DNA of 64,000 bases from Ochrobactrum sp. CGA5 (GTDB lineage Bacteria > Pseudomonadota > Alphaproteobacteria > Rhizobiales > Rhizobiaceae). Positions 1-7,308 of the stretch are shown in pieces (positions within the stretch are counted from its first letter, which is position 1; each line of letters begins with the position of its first letter). The stretch lies in the NCBI RefSeq assembly GCF_006345815.1, contig NZ_VCIG01000038.1:722289-786288 (forward strand), given 5' to 3'. Made by a program: the position numbers and the translations under genes. Below the pieces are notes generated by a model. It saw nothing but the letters and a program-made list of their open reading frames with translations. It made no database searches and was not told the DNA's origin.

Positions 1-93
1 CCACATGGTCAAAAAAGCAATGAGAGCGAGAACGAGGATTATCGTAACAGGTTGAAAGAACAGCCAGAAAACCTTTGAAAGACTATAGAACAA
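1..93 (-). CDS. N-terminus of a probable YdcF-like (DUF218/ElyC-type) membrane protein, cut by the window edge
   Basis: An open frame of 31 codons runs off the left edge on the minus strand. It starts at a TTG codon preceded by GGAGGG (99-104) with a 5-base spacer, a very good ribosome binding site. The translation opens MFYSLSKVFW and continues as a hydrophobic stretch of about 20 residues ending LTMW, that is, a first transmembrane helix. This opening resembles YdcF-family envelope proteins, which have one or two N-terminal helices before a DUF218 domain. The family call is inference from 31 residues. The gene is divergent from the DUF1624 gene at 240. Confidence 0.5.
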   Translation of the reverse strand, partial: MFYSLSKVFWLFFQPVTIILVLALIAFLTMW

Positions 94-239
94 TCAAACC
101 CTCCAATATGATGCCCTCGGCCTGCACAATGCCAGCACGAATCCGTGAGCGCTCGCATACTATAGTGTTGCAAAAGGCTGTGTTAGAGATTTGCCGGGAA
201 TCGAAAATGCCGGATATTTCTGTCCAGCCGGAAGGAACC

Positions 240-1220
240 ATGACTAACACAACGTCTCAGGATACCGCACCTTCATCCCGTATTCGCCTTGGGCGCATCG
301 ATATCGCGCGGGGGATCGCGTTGATCACCATGGCGGTCTATCACTTCGGTTGGGATCTTGAATTTTTCGGCTATATGGCACCGGGCACGACCGCTCACGG
401 CGGGTGGAAGCTTTTCGCCCGTTGTATTGCTTCGAGCTTCCTGTTTCTGGTTGGTTTCAGCCTCGTTCTGGCGCATGGCAACGGGATTCGATGGAAGCCA
501 ATGGCGAAACGGCTGGCGCAAATCGTGGTAGCGGCGGCCACTATTTCAGCCGTAACTTGGTACATGTCGCCCGACAGTTTTATCTTCTTCGGTATCCTTC
601 ACCAGATCGCTCTGGCCAGTGTACTCGGTCTTCTTTTCCTGCGCCTGCCCGCTATTGCAACATTAATCATCGCGGTGTTGGTCATCAGTGCTCCGCTTTA
701 TGCACGCGCCGATATCTTCAACAGTCCTGCGCTGAGCTGGGTTGGGCTGTCGACCATCACACCGCGTTCAAACGACTACGTGCCACTGTTTCCGTGGTTC
801 GGAGCAGTTCTCGTCGGCATTGCTGCCGCTCGCATGTTTCAGCGCTTTGGCTGGCTCCAGCTATTGGCTGGCGGGATCAAACCTAAGTTTCTTGAAAAGC
901 CGCTAACAACCATCGGCAAGCATAGCCTGGCATTCTACCTCATCCACCAGCCGGTACTGATCGCACTGGTTTATTTGTTATCGCACCTGATGCCTCCCGC
1001 ACAGCCGACACCGCGAGAAGCTTTCACGCAATCCTGTGTGGCCGCATGCCTACAAAACGGTAGTGAACAGTTATGTCAGCAATTCTGCGGCTGTGTCGTA
1101 ACTGAACTGGACAAGGCGAAACTGTTCGATGATGTTTTCAGCGGCAAGATCGACCAAGAGAACAACAGCACGGTTCAGGATATCGCACAAATTTGCTCTC
1201 CAGTTCCCGACAATCAGTAA
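240..1220 (+). CDS. DUF1624 (heparan-alpha-glucosaminide N-acetyltransferase-like) membrane protein with Cys-rich tail
   Basis: A 326-residue integral membrane protein. The motif RLGRIDIARGIALITMAVYH near residue 16-36 is typical of the DUF1624/YeiB-like acyltransferase group, in which a membrane histidine is thought to move an acyl group across the membrane; about seven hydrophobic helices follow. The ATG at 240 is chosen over the in-frame ATGs at 75 and 207 because GGAAGG sits 4 bases upstream and homology-like sequence begins only after it. After the last helix there is a hydrophilic tail of about 70 residues with cysteines spaced C-x3-C-x8-C-x3-C-x-C, probably periplasmic and disulfide bonded. 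The substrate is unknown. Confidence 0.8.
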   Translation: MTNTTSQDTAPSSRIRLGRIDIARGIALITMAVYHFGWDLEFFGYMAPGTTAHGGWKLFARCIASSFLFLVGFSLVLAHGNGIRWKPMAKRLAQIVVAAATISAVTWYMSPDSFIFFGILHQIALASVLGLLFLRLPAIATLIIAVLVISAPLYARADIFNSPALSWVGLSTITPRSNDYVPLFPWFGAVLVGIAAARMFQRFGWLQLLAGGIKPKFLEKPLTTIGKHSLAFYLIHQPVLIALVYLLSHLMPPAQPTPREAFTQSCVAACLQNGSEQLCQQFCGCVVTELDKAKLFDDVFSGKIDQENNSTVQDIAQICSPVPDNQ

Positions 1221-1226
1221 AACGGA

Positions 1227-1616
1227 TCAGGTATTGACCCCCAATTCGGCGAGACGCTCAATGCAGGATTCCTCGATCTGATCAAGTTCGCCCAGCGTCT
1301 CTTCAATGTCACGTCGCTTTTGACGAAGATCGGCGCGTTTTTCCTCGACGCGCTTCATAAGCAGCTTCAGTTGTCCGGTTTCACCAGGCGGTTCGCGATA
1401 CATCTGGATGATCTCGTGAATTTCGGCAATGGAAAACCCAAGCCGCTTGCCTCGCAGAATCTGCTTCAAAAGATGACGGTCGGCGGGGCGAAACAGTCGC
1501 GTGCGACCACGTCTCACAGGAGCAATCAAGCCTTCATCTTCGTAAAAGCGCAAGGTACGGGTCGAAATACCGAACTCCCGCGTCAACTCTGTGATCGTAT
1601 AATATTCGCGCACCAC
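1227..1616 (-). CDS. MerR-family transcriptional regulator, LiuR-like
   Basis: A 129-residue MerR regulator. Residues 5-75 form the winged helix-turn-helix (ITELTREFGISTRTLRFYED, then the conserved GLI and RRGRTRLF wing). Residues 76-125 form the antiparallel dimerisation coiled coil (KLLMKRVEEKRADL). No cysteine pair is present at metal-binding positions, so it is not a metal sensor. The HTH and the RGKRLGFSIAEI segment resemble LiuR-type regulators of branched-chain amino acid degradation, but no liu genes are in this window, so that role is inference. It is convergent with the DUF1624 gene, 6 bases apart. A possible operator lies upstream at 1691-1706. Confidence 0.85.
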   Translation of the reverse strand: MVREYYTITELTREFGISTRTLRFYEDEGLIAPVRRGRTRLFRPADRHLLKQILRGKRLGFSIAEIHEIIQMYREPPGETGQLKLLMKRVEEKRADLRQKRRDIEETLGELDQIEESCIERLAELGVNT

Positions 1617-1921
1617 AACATCCCTGCCTTATATCGAGCGGATCAGGCTCTAAACCAAATTGGATTTAGGGCTTAAGTTGTGCTCCTGCATTTACGTAAA
1701 AGTCAACATTAAACCGATACAAACTAAAACACCGCTAGCTACAATTTGCTTAGAAGCTGCAATGATCAATTCATCGTGTCACACTGAACGATCAATGCAC
1801 TCCCTGAGGTACATTGTCTGAAAAATCCCGTAATTCCTTGGTTTTCGGTTGATTGCGGCTTGCCATCATACTGCCACTCATGCGTTATGAACTTGCAAAA
1901 ACCAGTTAAGAACGGCGATTC
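1617..1921. other. 305-base intergenic region between merR-like gene and small exported protein
   Basis: No gene of credible coding quality is seen here. It must hold the promoters of the minus-strand MerR regulator and of the plus-strand gene at 1922. The only structured element I see is the palindrome TTTACGTAAA at 1691-1700 and its flank, listed separately. Confidence 0.5.
1691..1706. promoter_or_regulatory. Candidate operator for the LiuR-like MerR regulator
   Basis: TTTACGTAAA is a perfect 10-base palindrome; with the flank it reads TTTACGTAAAAGTCAA, two related 7-base half-sites (TTTACGT and, on the minus strand, TTGACTT) separated by 2 bases. On the minus strand the TTGACT could also act as a -35 element for the regulator gene, which fits MerR proteins binding within their own promoter. 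The similarity to LiuR-type sites is from memory of the family and is not verified. Confidence 0.35.
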
Positions 1922-2287
1922 ATGCAGCGCTCTATAAAATTTACTTTGATCGGGCTTGTCGTCATCGCGGTAATCGGTGCAGCTCCTTTTGCCGTCGAAC
2001 CAATAGTGGTGAAGATTGGCGAAGGTTCGATTCGTCAACTCGCCAGAGACGGTAATTTCTGCCAGACAGAGCAATGCGACGAAGGCATGAATTATGCACT
2101 TGGTTTTCTCGAAACCAATTATGGCCTGTCGCCTCACGACGTTAAATGGTGTATGGGCGTCGATGTCATTTCCCATTATGAGTTACCATTCGGTAACGCA
2201 TTGAAAAACTCAATAACCGACCGAATGTACCAGCGGTGTGGCGATCCAAAGCAAGATGAGCCACCCGGCAATCATACGGATGAATAA
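1922..2287 (+). CDS. Small exported or membrane-anchored protein of unknown function
   Basis: A 121-residue protein that I do not recognise. Residues 5-25 (FTLIGLVVIAVIGAAPFAV) form one hydrophobic helix, either a signal anchor or an uncleaved signal. The remaining 95 residues are polar and contain four cysteines (CQTEQC, WCMG, RCGD), consistent with an oxidising periplasmic location. The upstream ribosome site is weak (AAGAACGG). It lies 11 bases before the VanZ-like gene and the two are probably co-transcribed. Function unknown. Confidence 0.6.
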   Translation: MQRSIKFTLIGLVVIAVIGAAPFAVEPIVVKIGEGSIRQLARDGNFCQTEQCDEGMNYALGFLETNYGLSPHDVKWCMGVDVISHYELPFGNALKNSITDRMYQRCGDPKQDEPPGNHTDE

Positions 2288-2298
2288 AGGCGCTCCTC

Positions 2299-2646
2299 AT
2301 GAAGCGATTTTTGCGCATTGGCGCCTGGATGATACTTCTGGCCATCCTTGCAGTTACGATCAGTCCAATAAAATTCCGCCCAGTAACAGGTGAGCCTGTC
2401 GATCTGGAGCGGTTTGCGGCTTTCTTTCTGGTCGGCGCCCTGTTTGCCCTCGCCTACCCACGCCACTGGATGGGTGTTCTGCTGCTGACCGTCGGCTGCG
2501 CCGCACTTTTTGAACTAATGCAGCGCCTCGCGCCTGGACGTCATGGCGAGTTCATTGACTTTGTCTTCAAAGCCGCAGGAGCCACAGTCGGTATTGCCGT
2601 TGGTTATGGCCTCAGCCTTGCCCGTCCTTTCCGGCAGGAAAGCTGA
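2299..2646 (+). CDS. VanZ-like family membrane protein
   Basis: A 115-residue protein with four predicted hydrophobic segments (about residues 5-22, 38-54, 58-73 and 90-108). The pattern SPIKFRP, then LERFAAFFLVGALFALAYP, then ALFELMQRLAPGRHGEFIDF matches the small VanZ-like family, whose conserved E-x2-Q and D/N residues sit near the third and fourth helices. VanZ itself gives low-level teicoplanin resistance; the role of short family members is not known. Its TGA stop abuts the TGA stop of the convergent DUF2336 gene with no spacer. Confidence 0.75.
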   Translation: MKRFLRIGAWMILLAILAVTISPIKFRPVTGEPVDLERFAAFFLVGALFALAYPRHWMGVLLLTVGCAALFELMQRLAPGRHGEFIDFVFKAAGATVGIAVGYGLSLARPFRQES

Positions 2647-3777
2647 TCAAGCTGCCGGCATGGCTCCCAGCCGATCCCGTGCCGATTCACGCATGAACTC
2701 GAGATGAATCGAACGCAACAATGCTGCCAGATCGTCATTCGCGGCAGCAAACTGCCTGCCCCCTACCGCTTCGCACATCAAAGCCGATATTTCCACAGCG
2801 CCCATCCGCTTTCGCCCTGCAGCAACCGCTCGCCATGCCTCAATGGCAACGATCAAAGGCGCATGCGTGGCATCGCTCAGTCCGGCCGAGCGAAGTAGCG
2901 CAGTAATAGCGGCCGGCCGCCCCCCGGAAATGATCGCACAAATCCGCTCTTCGTCGAGATCGGAAAGCGCAGCAAGTATGCTCGCGAAGAAATCTATCCG
3001 ACCTCCGGCAACGGCACGGATAACGAAGCTGGTCGTGATTTCACCACGCAACCGCAGATGCTCGACCAGCGCCGGCAGTTCTTCCTGCAAACAAGTTTCC
3101 GCCAGTTGCATGGACGCGCGAGCTGTCGCGTCACCCACGACTTTCTGGGCACGGCGCTCACCCAGAAGCAATTTCACCAACGGGAGAGATTGCAGAACCT
3201 CTCCAACCTTAACAGTCAGAAGATGACGGCATTCTGCAGGGAGATGCGGATGAGCCAGCAAAGCCTCCCTCACGAGAGGGTCGTGACCACAACGTTCGCT
3301 TATACGCCGGAAGGAAACGGGAGCAATACGGGCGCAGCTATTGGCCAGAATTTCAGCAACTGCTTCGCTGCTTCCAACTTCGGCTATCGCCGCCGCAACC
3401 GCGAATGAAACATGCGGGCGAGCAGCAACCAGAACCTGCATTGAAGGCGCACCATAAGCCACACGATCAATCAGATCTGCGTCACTGAGGAGCGTCGAGC
3501 GTGCAAGAATATATCCCGCAATCTCCGGCTGGTCGGCAGCAAGCGCCGCTATAATATGCAGGGGTGAATGCACACTGGTTGAAAGCACGTCTGCCATTGC
3601 CATGCGCACTTTCGGTGAAGGATCATCAAGCAAGAGTGTCAACGCCGCTTCAGCCCGCCCGCGAATATGATCTGGCTGCAGCTGATCAACACATTGCCTG
3701 GCCAATCGAGCCGCACGGACAGCACGCTCAGCTACCGGCTCGCAACGACCAATAAGCGCATCTTTTTCGATATACAT
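2647..3777 (-). CDS. DUF2336 domain-containing protein
   Basis: A 376-residue, mostly alpha-helical protein. The N-terminal part (residues about 25-100: RGRAEAALTLLLDDPSPKVR and AMADVL) carries HEAT-like helical repeats typical of the DUF2336 family found in Alphaproteobacteria; several further Ala/Leu-rich repeats follow. No signal peptide or catalytic motif is visible. The start at 3777 (MYIEKDALIG) is preferred to the longer frame reaching 3912, whose extra N-terminus has no family character and would run into the upstream promoter region. The function of the family is not established. Confidence 0.75.
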   Translation of the reverse strand: MYIEKDALIGRCEPVAERAVRAARLARQCVDQLQPDHIRGRAEAALTLLLDDPSPKVRMAMADVLSTSVHSPLHIIAALAADQPEIAGYILARSTLLSDADLIDRVAYGAPSMQVLVAARPHVSFAVAAAIAEVGSSEAVAEILANSCARIAPVSFRRISERCGHDPLVREALLAHPHLPAECRHLLTVKVGEVLQSLPLVKLLLGERRAQKVVGDATARASMQLAETCLQEELPALVEHLRLRGEITTSFVIRAVAGGRIDFFASILAALSDLDEERICAIISGGRPAAITALLRSAGLSDATHAPLIVAIEAWRAVAAGRKRMGAVEISALMCEAVGGRQFAAANDDLAALLRSIHLEFMRESARDRLGAMPAA

Positions 3778-3929
3778 TCTGGTCCCGCCCCAGATCATCC
3801 TTGTATTCGAAAATATTAAACTAAAATGGTTTACGAGCGGTTTACCATGTTTGTTAACCGCATTGTCGCAGCATGGAACCGAAAGCGTTCTCACTCGTTT
3901 TATCGTCATCAATTCAACGGAGACTTCAC

Positions 3930-4247
3930 ATGGCCGACGAAAAGATCACGAATGATATCCAGCAGGCTCTCGAAAGGCAGATCGCCGATATGCGCAATGA
4001 ACTGAAGCGCCTTTCAAGGTCACTGGCGTCGCATTCTGGCGAGCTGAGAGAACGCGCGGAGGAAGCCATGGATGATGCGTCCGGCCGTTTCCGTCATGCC
4101 GCGCAAGCCGTGCGCGAACGCGGACAGGTCGTTGCCGAGACGGTTCGCGAAAATCCGGGCACAGCTACGACACTCTTCGGGACAGCCGGAATCATCGGCA
4201 TTATCATCGGCATTGCAATCGGATGCGCCATTTCCGAACGCCGTTGA
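3930..4247 (+). CDS. DUF883/YqjD-like membrane-anchored protein
   Basis: A 105-residue protein. Residues 1-75 are a charged amphipathic coiled coil (IADMRNELKRLSRSL, then EERAEEAMDDASGRFRHAAQ-like heptads). Residues 78-102 form one C-terminal transmembrane helix rich in Gly and Ile (GIIGIIIGIAIGCAI), ending in ERR. This matches the ElaB/YqjD/DUF883 layout, in which E. coli members tail-anchor in the inner membrane and bind ribosomes in stationary phase; the same role here is inference. The ATG at 3930 follows CGGAGAC; the in-frame codon at 3873 has no ribosome site. Confidence 0.65.
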   Translation: MADEKITNDIQQALERQIADMRNELKRLSRSLASHSGELRERAEEAMDDASGRFRHAAQAVRERGQVVAETVRENPGTATTLFGTAGIIGIIIGIAIGCAISERR

Positions 4248-4270
4248 ACAGCAAGAACAGTTCGATGCTT

Positions 4271-4300
4271 AAGCCCGCGCTCAACGCGCGGGCTTTTGTT
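4271..4300 (+). terminator. Rho-independent terminator after DUF883-like gene
   Basis: A perfect 10-base stem (AAGCCCGCGC / GCGCGGGCTT, 4271-4280 and 4286-4295) with loop TCAAC is followed by TTTGTTTG. It lies 23 bases after the stop codon. Confidence 0.85.
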
Positions 4301-4444
4301 TGCGCTCTTTACGAGATTGTTGTGGTCTGCTAGCTCCCCCATCATTGGCAATTTGCCACCGGTCGCAGCCTACCCGGTTAAAACAAGGACAAGCGCAATC
4401 ATGCGCGACAAGACTGCGACGTGGCTTGAAACAAAGGCACGCTA

Positions 4445-4912
4445 ATGTCTGAAAAGACAATATACTCCGACCTCAAGCAGCTCGGTTCAAACATTTCGAT
4501 ACCGCAAGCTCCGGAAGATGCTGTCCTTGAACGAGTGGCAAATCCGCAAGCTGGAACGCCTTACTGCATTCGCTTCACGGCGCCTGAATTCACTTCGCTC
4601 TGCCCTATGACAGGCCAGCCTGATTTCGCCCATCTGGTGATCGACTATGTGCCCGGGCAATGGCTTGTGGAAAGCAAATCTCTGAAACTCTTCCTGTTTT
4701 CCTTTCGCAATCATGGTGCATTCCACGAAGATTGCACCGTGACTATCGGCAAGCGCCTCGTCGAACTGCTGGAGCCGGAATGGCTCAGAATTGGCGGCTA
4801 CTGGTATCCCCGAGGCGGCATTCCAATTGATGTTTTTTTCCAAACCGGAGCAGCACCGCAAAATGTCTGGATACCTGAACAAGGTGTACCCAACTATCGC
4901 GGTAGAGGCTAA
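4445..4912 (+). CDS. queF: NADPH-dependent 7-cyano-7-deazaguanine reductase QueF
   Basis: A 155-residue protein of the short, unimodular QueF type (T-fold). It reduces preQ0 to preQ1 with NADPH in queuosine biosynthesis. The catalytic Cys-Asp pair is seen in [15 protein letters not shown] (about residues 50-65), and the QueF motif [20 protein letters not shown] follows with its NADPH-binding residues. Length is normal for the alphaproteobacterial enzyme. No preQ1 riboswitch was recognised upstream. The gene is followed by a small lipoprotein gene after 80 bases. Confidence 0.95.
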   Translation: MSEKTIYSDLKQLGSNISIPQAPEDAVLERVANPQAGTPYCIRFTAPEFTSLCPMTGQPDFAHLVIDYVPGQWLVESKSLKLFLFSFRNHGAFHEDCTVTIGKRLVELLEPEWLRIGGYWYPRGGIPIDVFFQTGAAPQNVWIPEQGVPNYRGRG

Positions 4913-4992
4913 TTGACCAGCGTCGCTGTTGCGACTGAAGATCACGATCCCTATTATAGAAGCTGACAGCATGGCCCTCAGAAAGGACCCCC

Positions 4993-5166
4993 ATGAAAAA
5001 CTTCGCCATTCTGATTTCTTTCGCCGTTCTTGCCGGATGCGGGGGAGCCGGCAAGGCCGCTATAAACACAGGCAAGAGCTTTGATCGATTCGCCTGTATG
5101 TCACGCAATTTCAAGGGCGAGCCGCCCTGCCCGCAGCCGGAAGGCACAAACCAGTCAGCTCAATAA
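4993..5166 (+). CDS. 57-residue putative lipoprotein
   Basis: A short gene read directly from the sequence. It starts at an ATG preceded by GAAAGGA and ends TAA at 5164-5166. The product opens MKNFAILISFAVLAGCGG, a textbook lipoprotein signal with lipobox LAGC and lipidated Cys16, followed by a 41-residue mature chain with two more cysteines (Cys35, Cys46) and a Pro-rich end. It lies between queF and the DUF924 gene, 17 bases before the latter, and may be in one transcript with them. Function unknown; the signal sequence and ribosome site make it credible despite the small size. Confidence 0.75.
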   Translation: MKNFAILISFAVLAGCGGAGKAAINTGKSFDRFACMSRNFKGEPPCPQPEGTNQSAQ

Positions 5167-5183
5167 ACCAGAGGAGGCCTGCC

Positions 5184-5726
5184 ATGGCTATCGAACCCAA
5201 GGACGTTCTCGATTTCTGGTTTTCGCCCAAGATGCAGGAAAACTGGTTCAGCAAAAGCGACGAGATCGACGCGGAAATTCGTGGGAAATTTCTGACGGCT
5301 TACGAAGATGCTCGCGCCGACAAACTGGAACACTGGAAACAGCAGCCAGAAAGCGCACTAGCGCTTACCATTCTGTTTGATCAGTTTCCTCGCAACATGT
5401 TCCGCGGCTCGCCACGTTCTTTCGAGAGCGATGGGTTGGCCCGCGATGTTGCGGCGCAGGCGCTTGATCATGATTTCGATCGGAAGCTGTCGCCTGAGCA
5501 GCGCCAGTTCTTCTATCTACCGTTCATGCATAGCGAACATCTGAGCGACCAGAAACGCTGCGTTGACCTTTATGAAAAACTTGGCGACGAGTTCTCGCTC
5601 GGCTTTGCCCGTCAGCATCACGATATCATTGAGCGCTTTGGGCGCTTTCCGCATCGCAACAAGGTTCTGGGACGTGATACGACCCAAGAAGAAGCCGAAT
5701 TCCTCAAAGAGCACGCTGGATTCTGA
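5184..5726 (+). CDS. DUF924 family protein
   Basis: A 180-residue soluble, helical protein of the DUF924 family (TPR-like fold). Family signatures are DVLDFWFSPKMQENWFSK at the N-terminus, ILFDQFPRNMFRGSPRSFESD in the middle, and HHDIIERFGRFPHRNKVLGR near the C-terminus. Length is typical. The start has a strong GAGGAGG site. The biochemical role of the family is unknown. The stop lies 3 bases from the stop of the convergent pccR. Confidence 0.9.
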   Translation: MAIEPKDVLDFWFSPKMQENWFSKSDEIDAEIRGKFLTAYEDARADKLEHWKQQPESALALTILFDQFPRNMFRGSPRSFESDGLARDVAAQALDHDFDRKLSPEQRQFFYLPFMHSEHLSDQKRCVDLYEKLGDEFSLGFARQHHDIIERFGRFPHRNKVLGRDTTQEEAEFLKEHAGF

Positions 5727-5729
5727 TAT

Positions 5730-7142
5730 TCAGAGCAACCGATAAGGTAGAATCCCGCGGCGGTCGTGATCGACCGCCAGTCTACTTTTTAGCGGCGGAA
5801 CGGCGCGCTGCACGCATTCGGCGCGCTCGCAAATGCGGCAAGAGACACCGATTGGATCAAAGGCGGAACGGGCAGCAATATCAAGCCCGTCCGCATAGAC
5901 AAAGTCCTTTGCATAGGCCACTTCGCAACCAAGGGCGATGGCGTAACGTCGCTGCGGTGCGTTGAAGCCCCCTTCACTCTTGGTCAGTTCCGTTGCAATG
6001 CAAAGATAGCGCGCACCATCCGGGGTTTCAGCCAGTTGGCGAATGATCCGCCCCGGTGTCTCGAATGCCTGATGCACATTCCACAACGGACATGCAGCTC
6101 CATAGCGGGCAAATTGCAGCTTGGCGGCGCTGTGCCGTTTCGTAATGTTTCCGGCGCGGTCTATACGCGCAAAGAATACAGGAACACCCCGATGGCCGGA
6201 ACGTTGCAAAGTGCTAAGCCGATGCGCAACCTGTTCCAGACTTGCCCCAAAACGCGATGCCAACAGTTCCAGATCATGGCGCAATTCTTTCGCTGCTGAC
6301 AGAAATGTCTGATAGGGCAACATCAGCGCCCCGGCAAAATAGTTGCGCAAGCCGATCTTACAAATTTCAACAGCCTCGGCGGAGCGAAAATCCGCTCGTC
6401 TTGCAATCGTGCTTACCAGTTCTTCCATCTCCAGTTCGGCGATCTGGAATGCGATCTGAAAATTGCGAGTCGAAGTGGGGGAATAAGGATTGAGATAAAG
6501 CACCCGTGCAGCTGGGTCGAAACGGCGCAGAACCGCTTCTTCCGGACCAGCTCGCGCAATATGCACCCGGTGATGCTCCTCCATATATTGGGGCAAGGCC
6601 ACACCAACGTCCCGACCTGGAATATTTAGTTCCGTCGCAAGCTTTTCTGCCGCAATATCAATCTCATGGACGTAATTGTCGATAAAATGGAAAAAGTCGC
6701 GGACTTCCTCATAAGGTGCAGGTTCGGCTGCGGATGGAGCGCGCCCCAGTTGGTTATCCAGACTTGCGAGCTGTTCGCTGTTGCGGCGATAAGCCTGATG
6801 GCAGGCAATAAGTGCATGAGCCAGCCCTGGCGCATTTTGCGTAATTAGCTTCAGTTCCTGCAAATTCGGCTTGTAGTTGTCGAAAACAGGATCGGCCAGC
6901 GCTTCAGAAACCGCCGAAAGCAATCGATCATCATCGCCCAATGAGATTGCACCTATATCGATCTGATAATTTTCAGCCAGTGCCAGCAAGACCGCAGCGG
7001 AAACAGGCCGCTGGTTATTCTCGATCTGGTTGAGATAACTCGTCGAAATACCGAGCCGGTCGGCAAAGCCCGACTGGGTTGCCTTATGTTGCTCGCGTAT
7101 TCCGCGTATCTTTCTGCCAATATATAGTTTTCTCGGTGCCAT
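5730..7142 (-). CDS. pccR: Short-chain fatty acyl-CoA-type regulator PccR (XRE HTH, IrrE-like, DUF2083)
   Basis: A 470-residue ScfR-family transcriptional regulator. Residues 1-65 are an XRE helix-turn-helix ([20 protein letters not shown]); the middle (about 145-290) is an IrrE/ImmA-like domain without an intact HExxH zinc motif, and the C-terminal third is the DUF2083 effector-sensing domain with a cysteine cluster ([10 protein letters not shown]). It is divergent from pccBA-mcm, exactly as in Rhodobacter where PccR activates propionyl-CoA carboxylase genes, so control of the adjacent operon is a strong inference. The ATG at 7142 is used because family members begin MA-RKLY-G; no ribosome site is visible, so the mRNA may be leaderless. 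Confidence 0.88.
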   Translation of the reverse strand: MAPRKLYIGRKIRGIREQHKATQSGFADRLGISTSYLNQIENNQRPVSAAVLLALAENYQIDIGAISLGDDDRLLSAVSEALADPVFDNYKPNLQELKLITQNAPGLAHALIACHQAYRRNSEQLASLDNQLGRAPSAAEPAPYEEVRDFFHFIDNYVHEIDIAAEKLATELNIPGRDVGVALPQYMEEHHRVHIARAGPEEAVLRRFDPAARVLYLNPYSPTSTRNFQIAFQIAELEMEELVSTIARRADFRSAEAVEICKIGLRNYFAGALMLPYQTFLSAAKELRHDLELLASRFGASLEQVAHRLSTLQRSGHRGVPVFFARIDRAGNITKRHSAAKLQFARYGAACPLWNVHQAFETPGRIIRQLAETPDGARYLCIATELTKSEGGFNAPQRRYAIALGCEVAYAKDFVYADGLDIAARSAFDPIGVSCRICERAECVQRAVPPLKSRLAVDHDRRGILPYRLL

Positions 7143-7143
7143 A

Positions 7144-7173
7144 TTTGCAAATTCGCATTTCACTTTTTGCAAA
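7144..7173. promoter_or_regulatory. Probable PccR operator: two TTTGCAAA palindromes
   Basis: Two perfect copies of TTTGCAAA lie at 7144-7151 and 7166-7173, centre to centre 22 bases, about two helical turns. The first ends one base from the pccR start codon. TTTGCAAA is the element reported for PccR upstream of Rhodobacter pcc genes (established knowledge, spacing there recalled as shorter). Binding here would explain both autoregulation of pccR and control of pccB, whose start is 135 bases away. Confidence 0.75.
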
Positions 7174-7308
7174 TTTATATCTTACACAATTGTACCTTTT
7201 CAAGCTTTTCCGAAGCGCCTTCGGATTTTAAGCAAGAGTAAGAAAAAACCATCTTTTCAGCTTGATAACTGGCCTCTCAAAGAAAGGCCGCCCGAAAGTG
7301 GGGACTTT

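Noticed and set aside
4301..4444. preQ1 riboswitch upstream of queF
   Set aside because: I looked for the small H-type pseudoknot pattern and saw none; alphaproteobacterial queF often lacks it.
5730..7142. PccR as an ImmA/IrrE metallopeptidase
   Set aside because: The IrrE-like domain lacks an intact HExxH motif, so proteolysis is unlikely; the protein fits the ScfR regulator family.
7173..7308. Cobalamin riboswitch controlling the pcc-mcm cluster
   Set aside because: No B12-box-like sequence is present before pccB or mcm; control by PccR is a better explanation.
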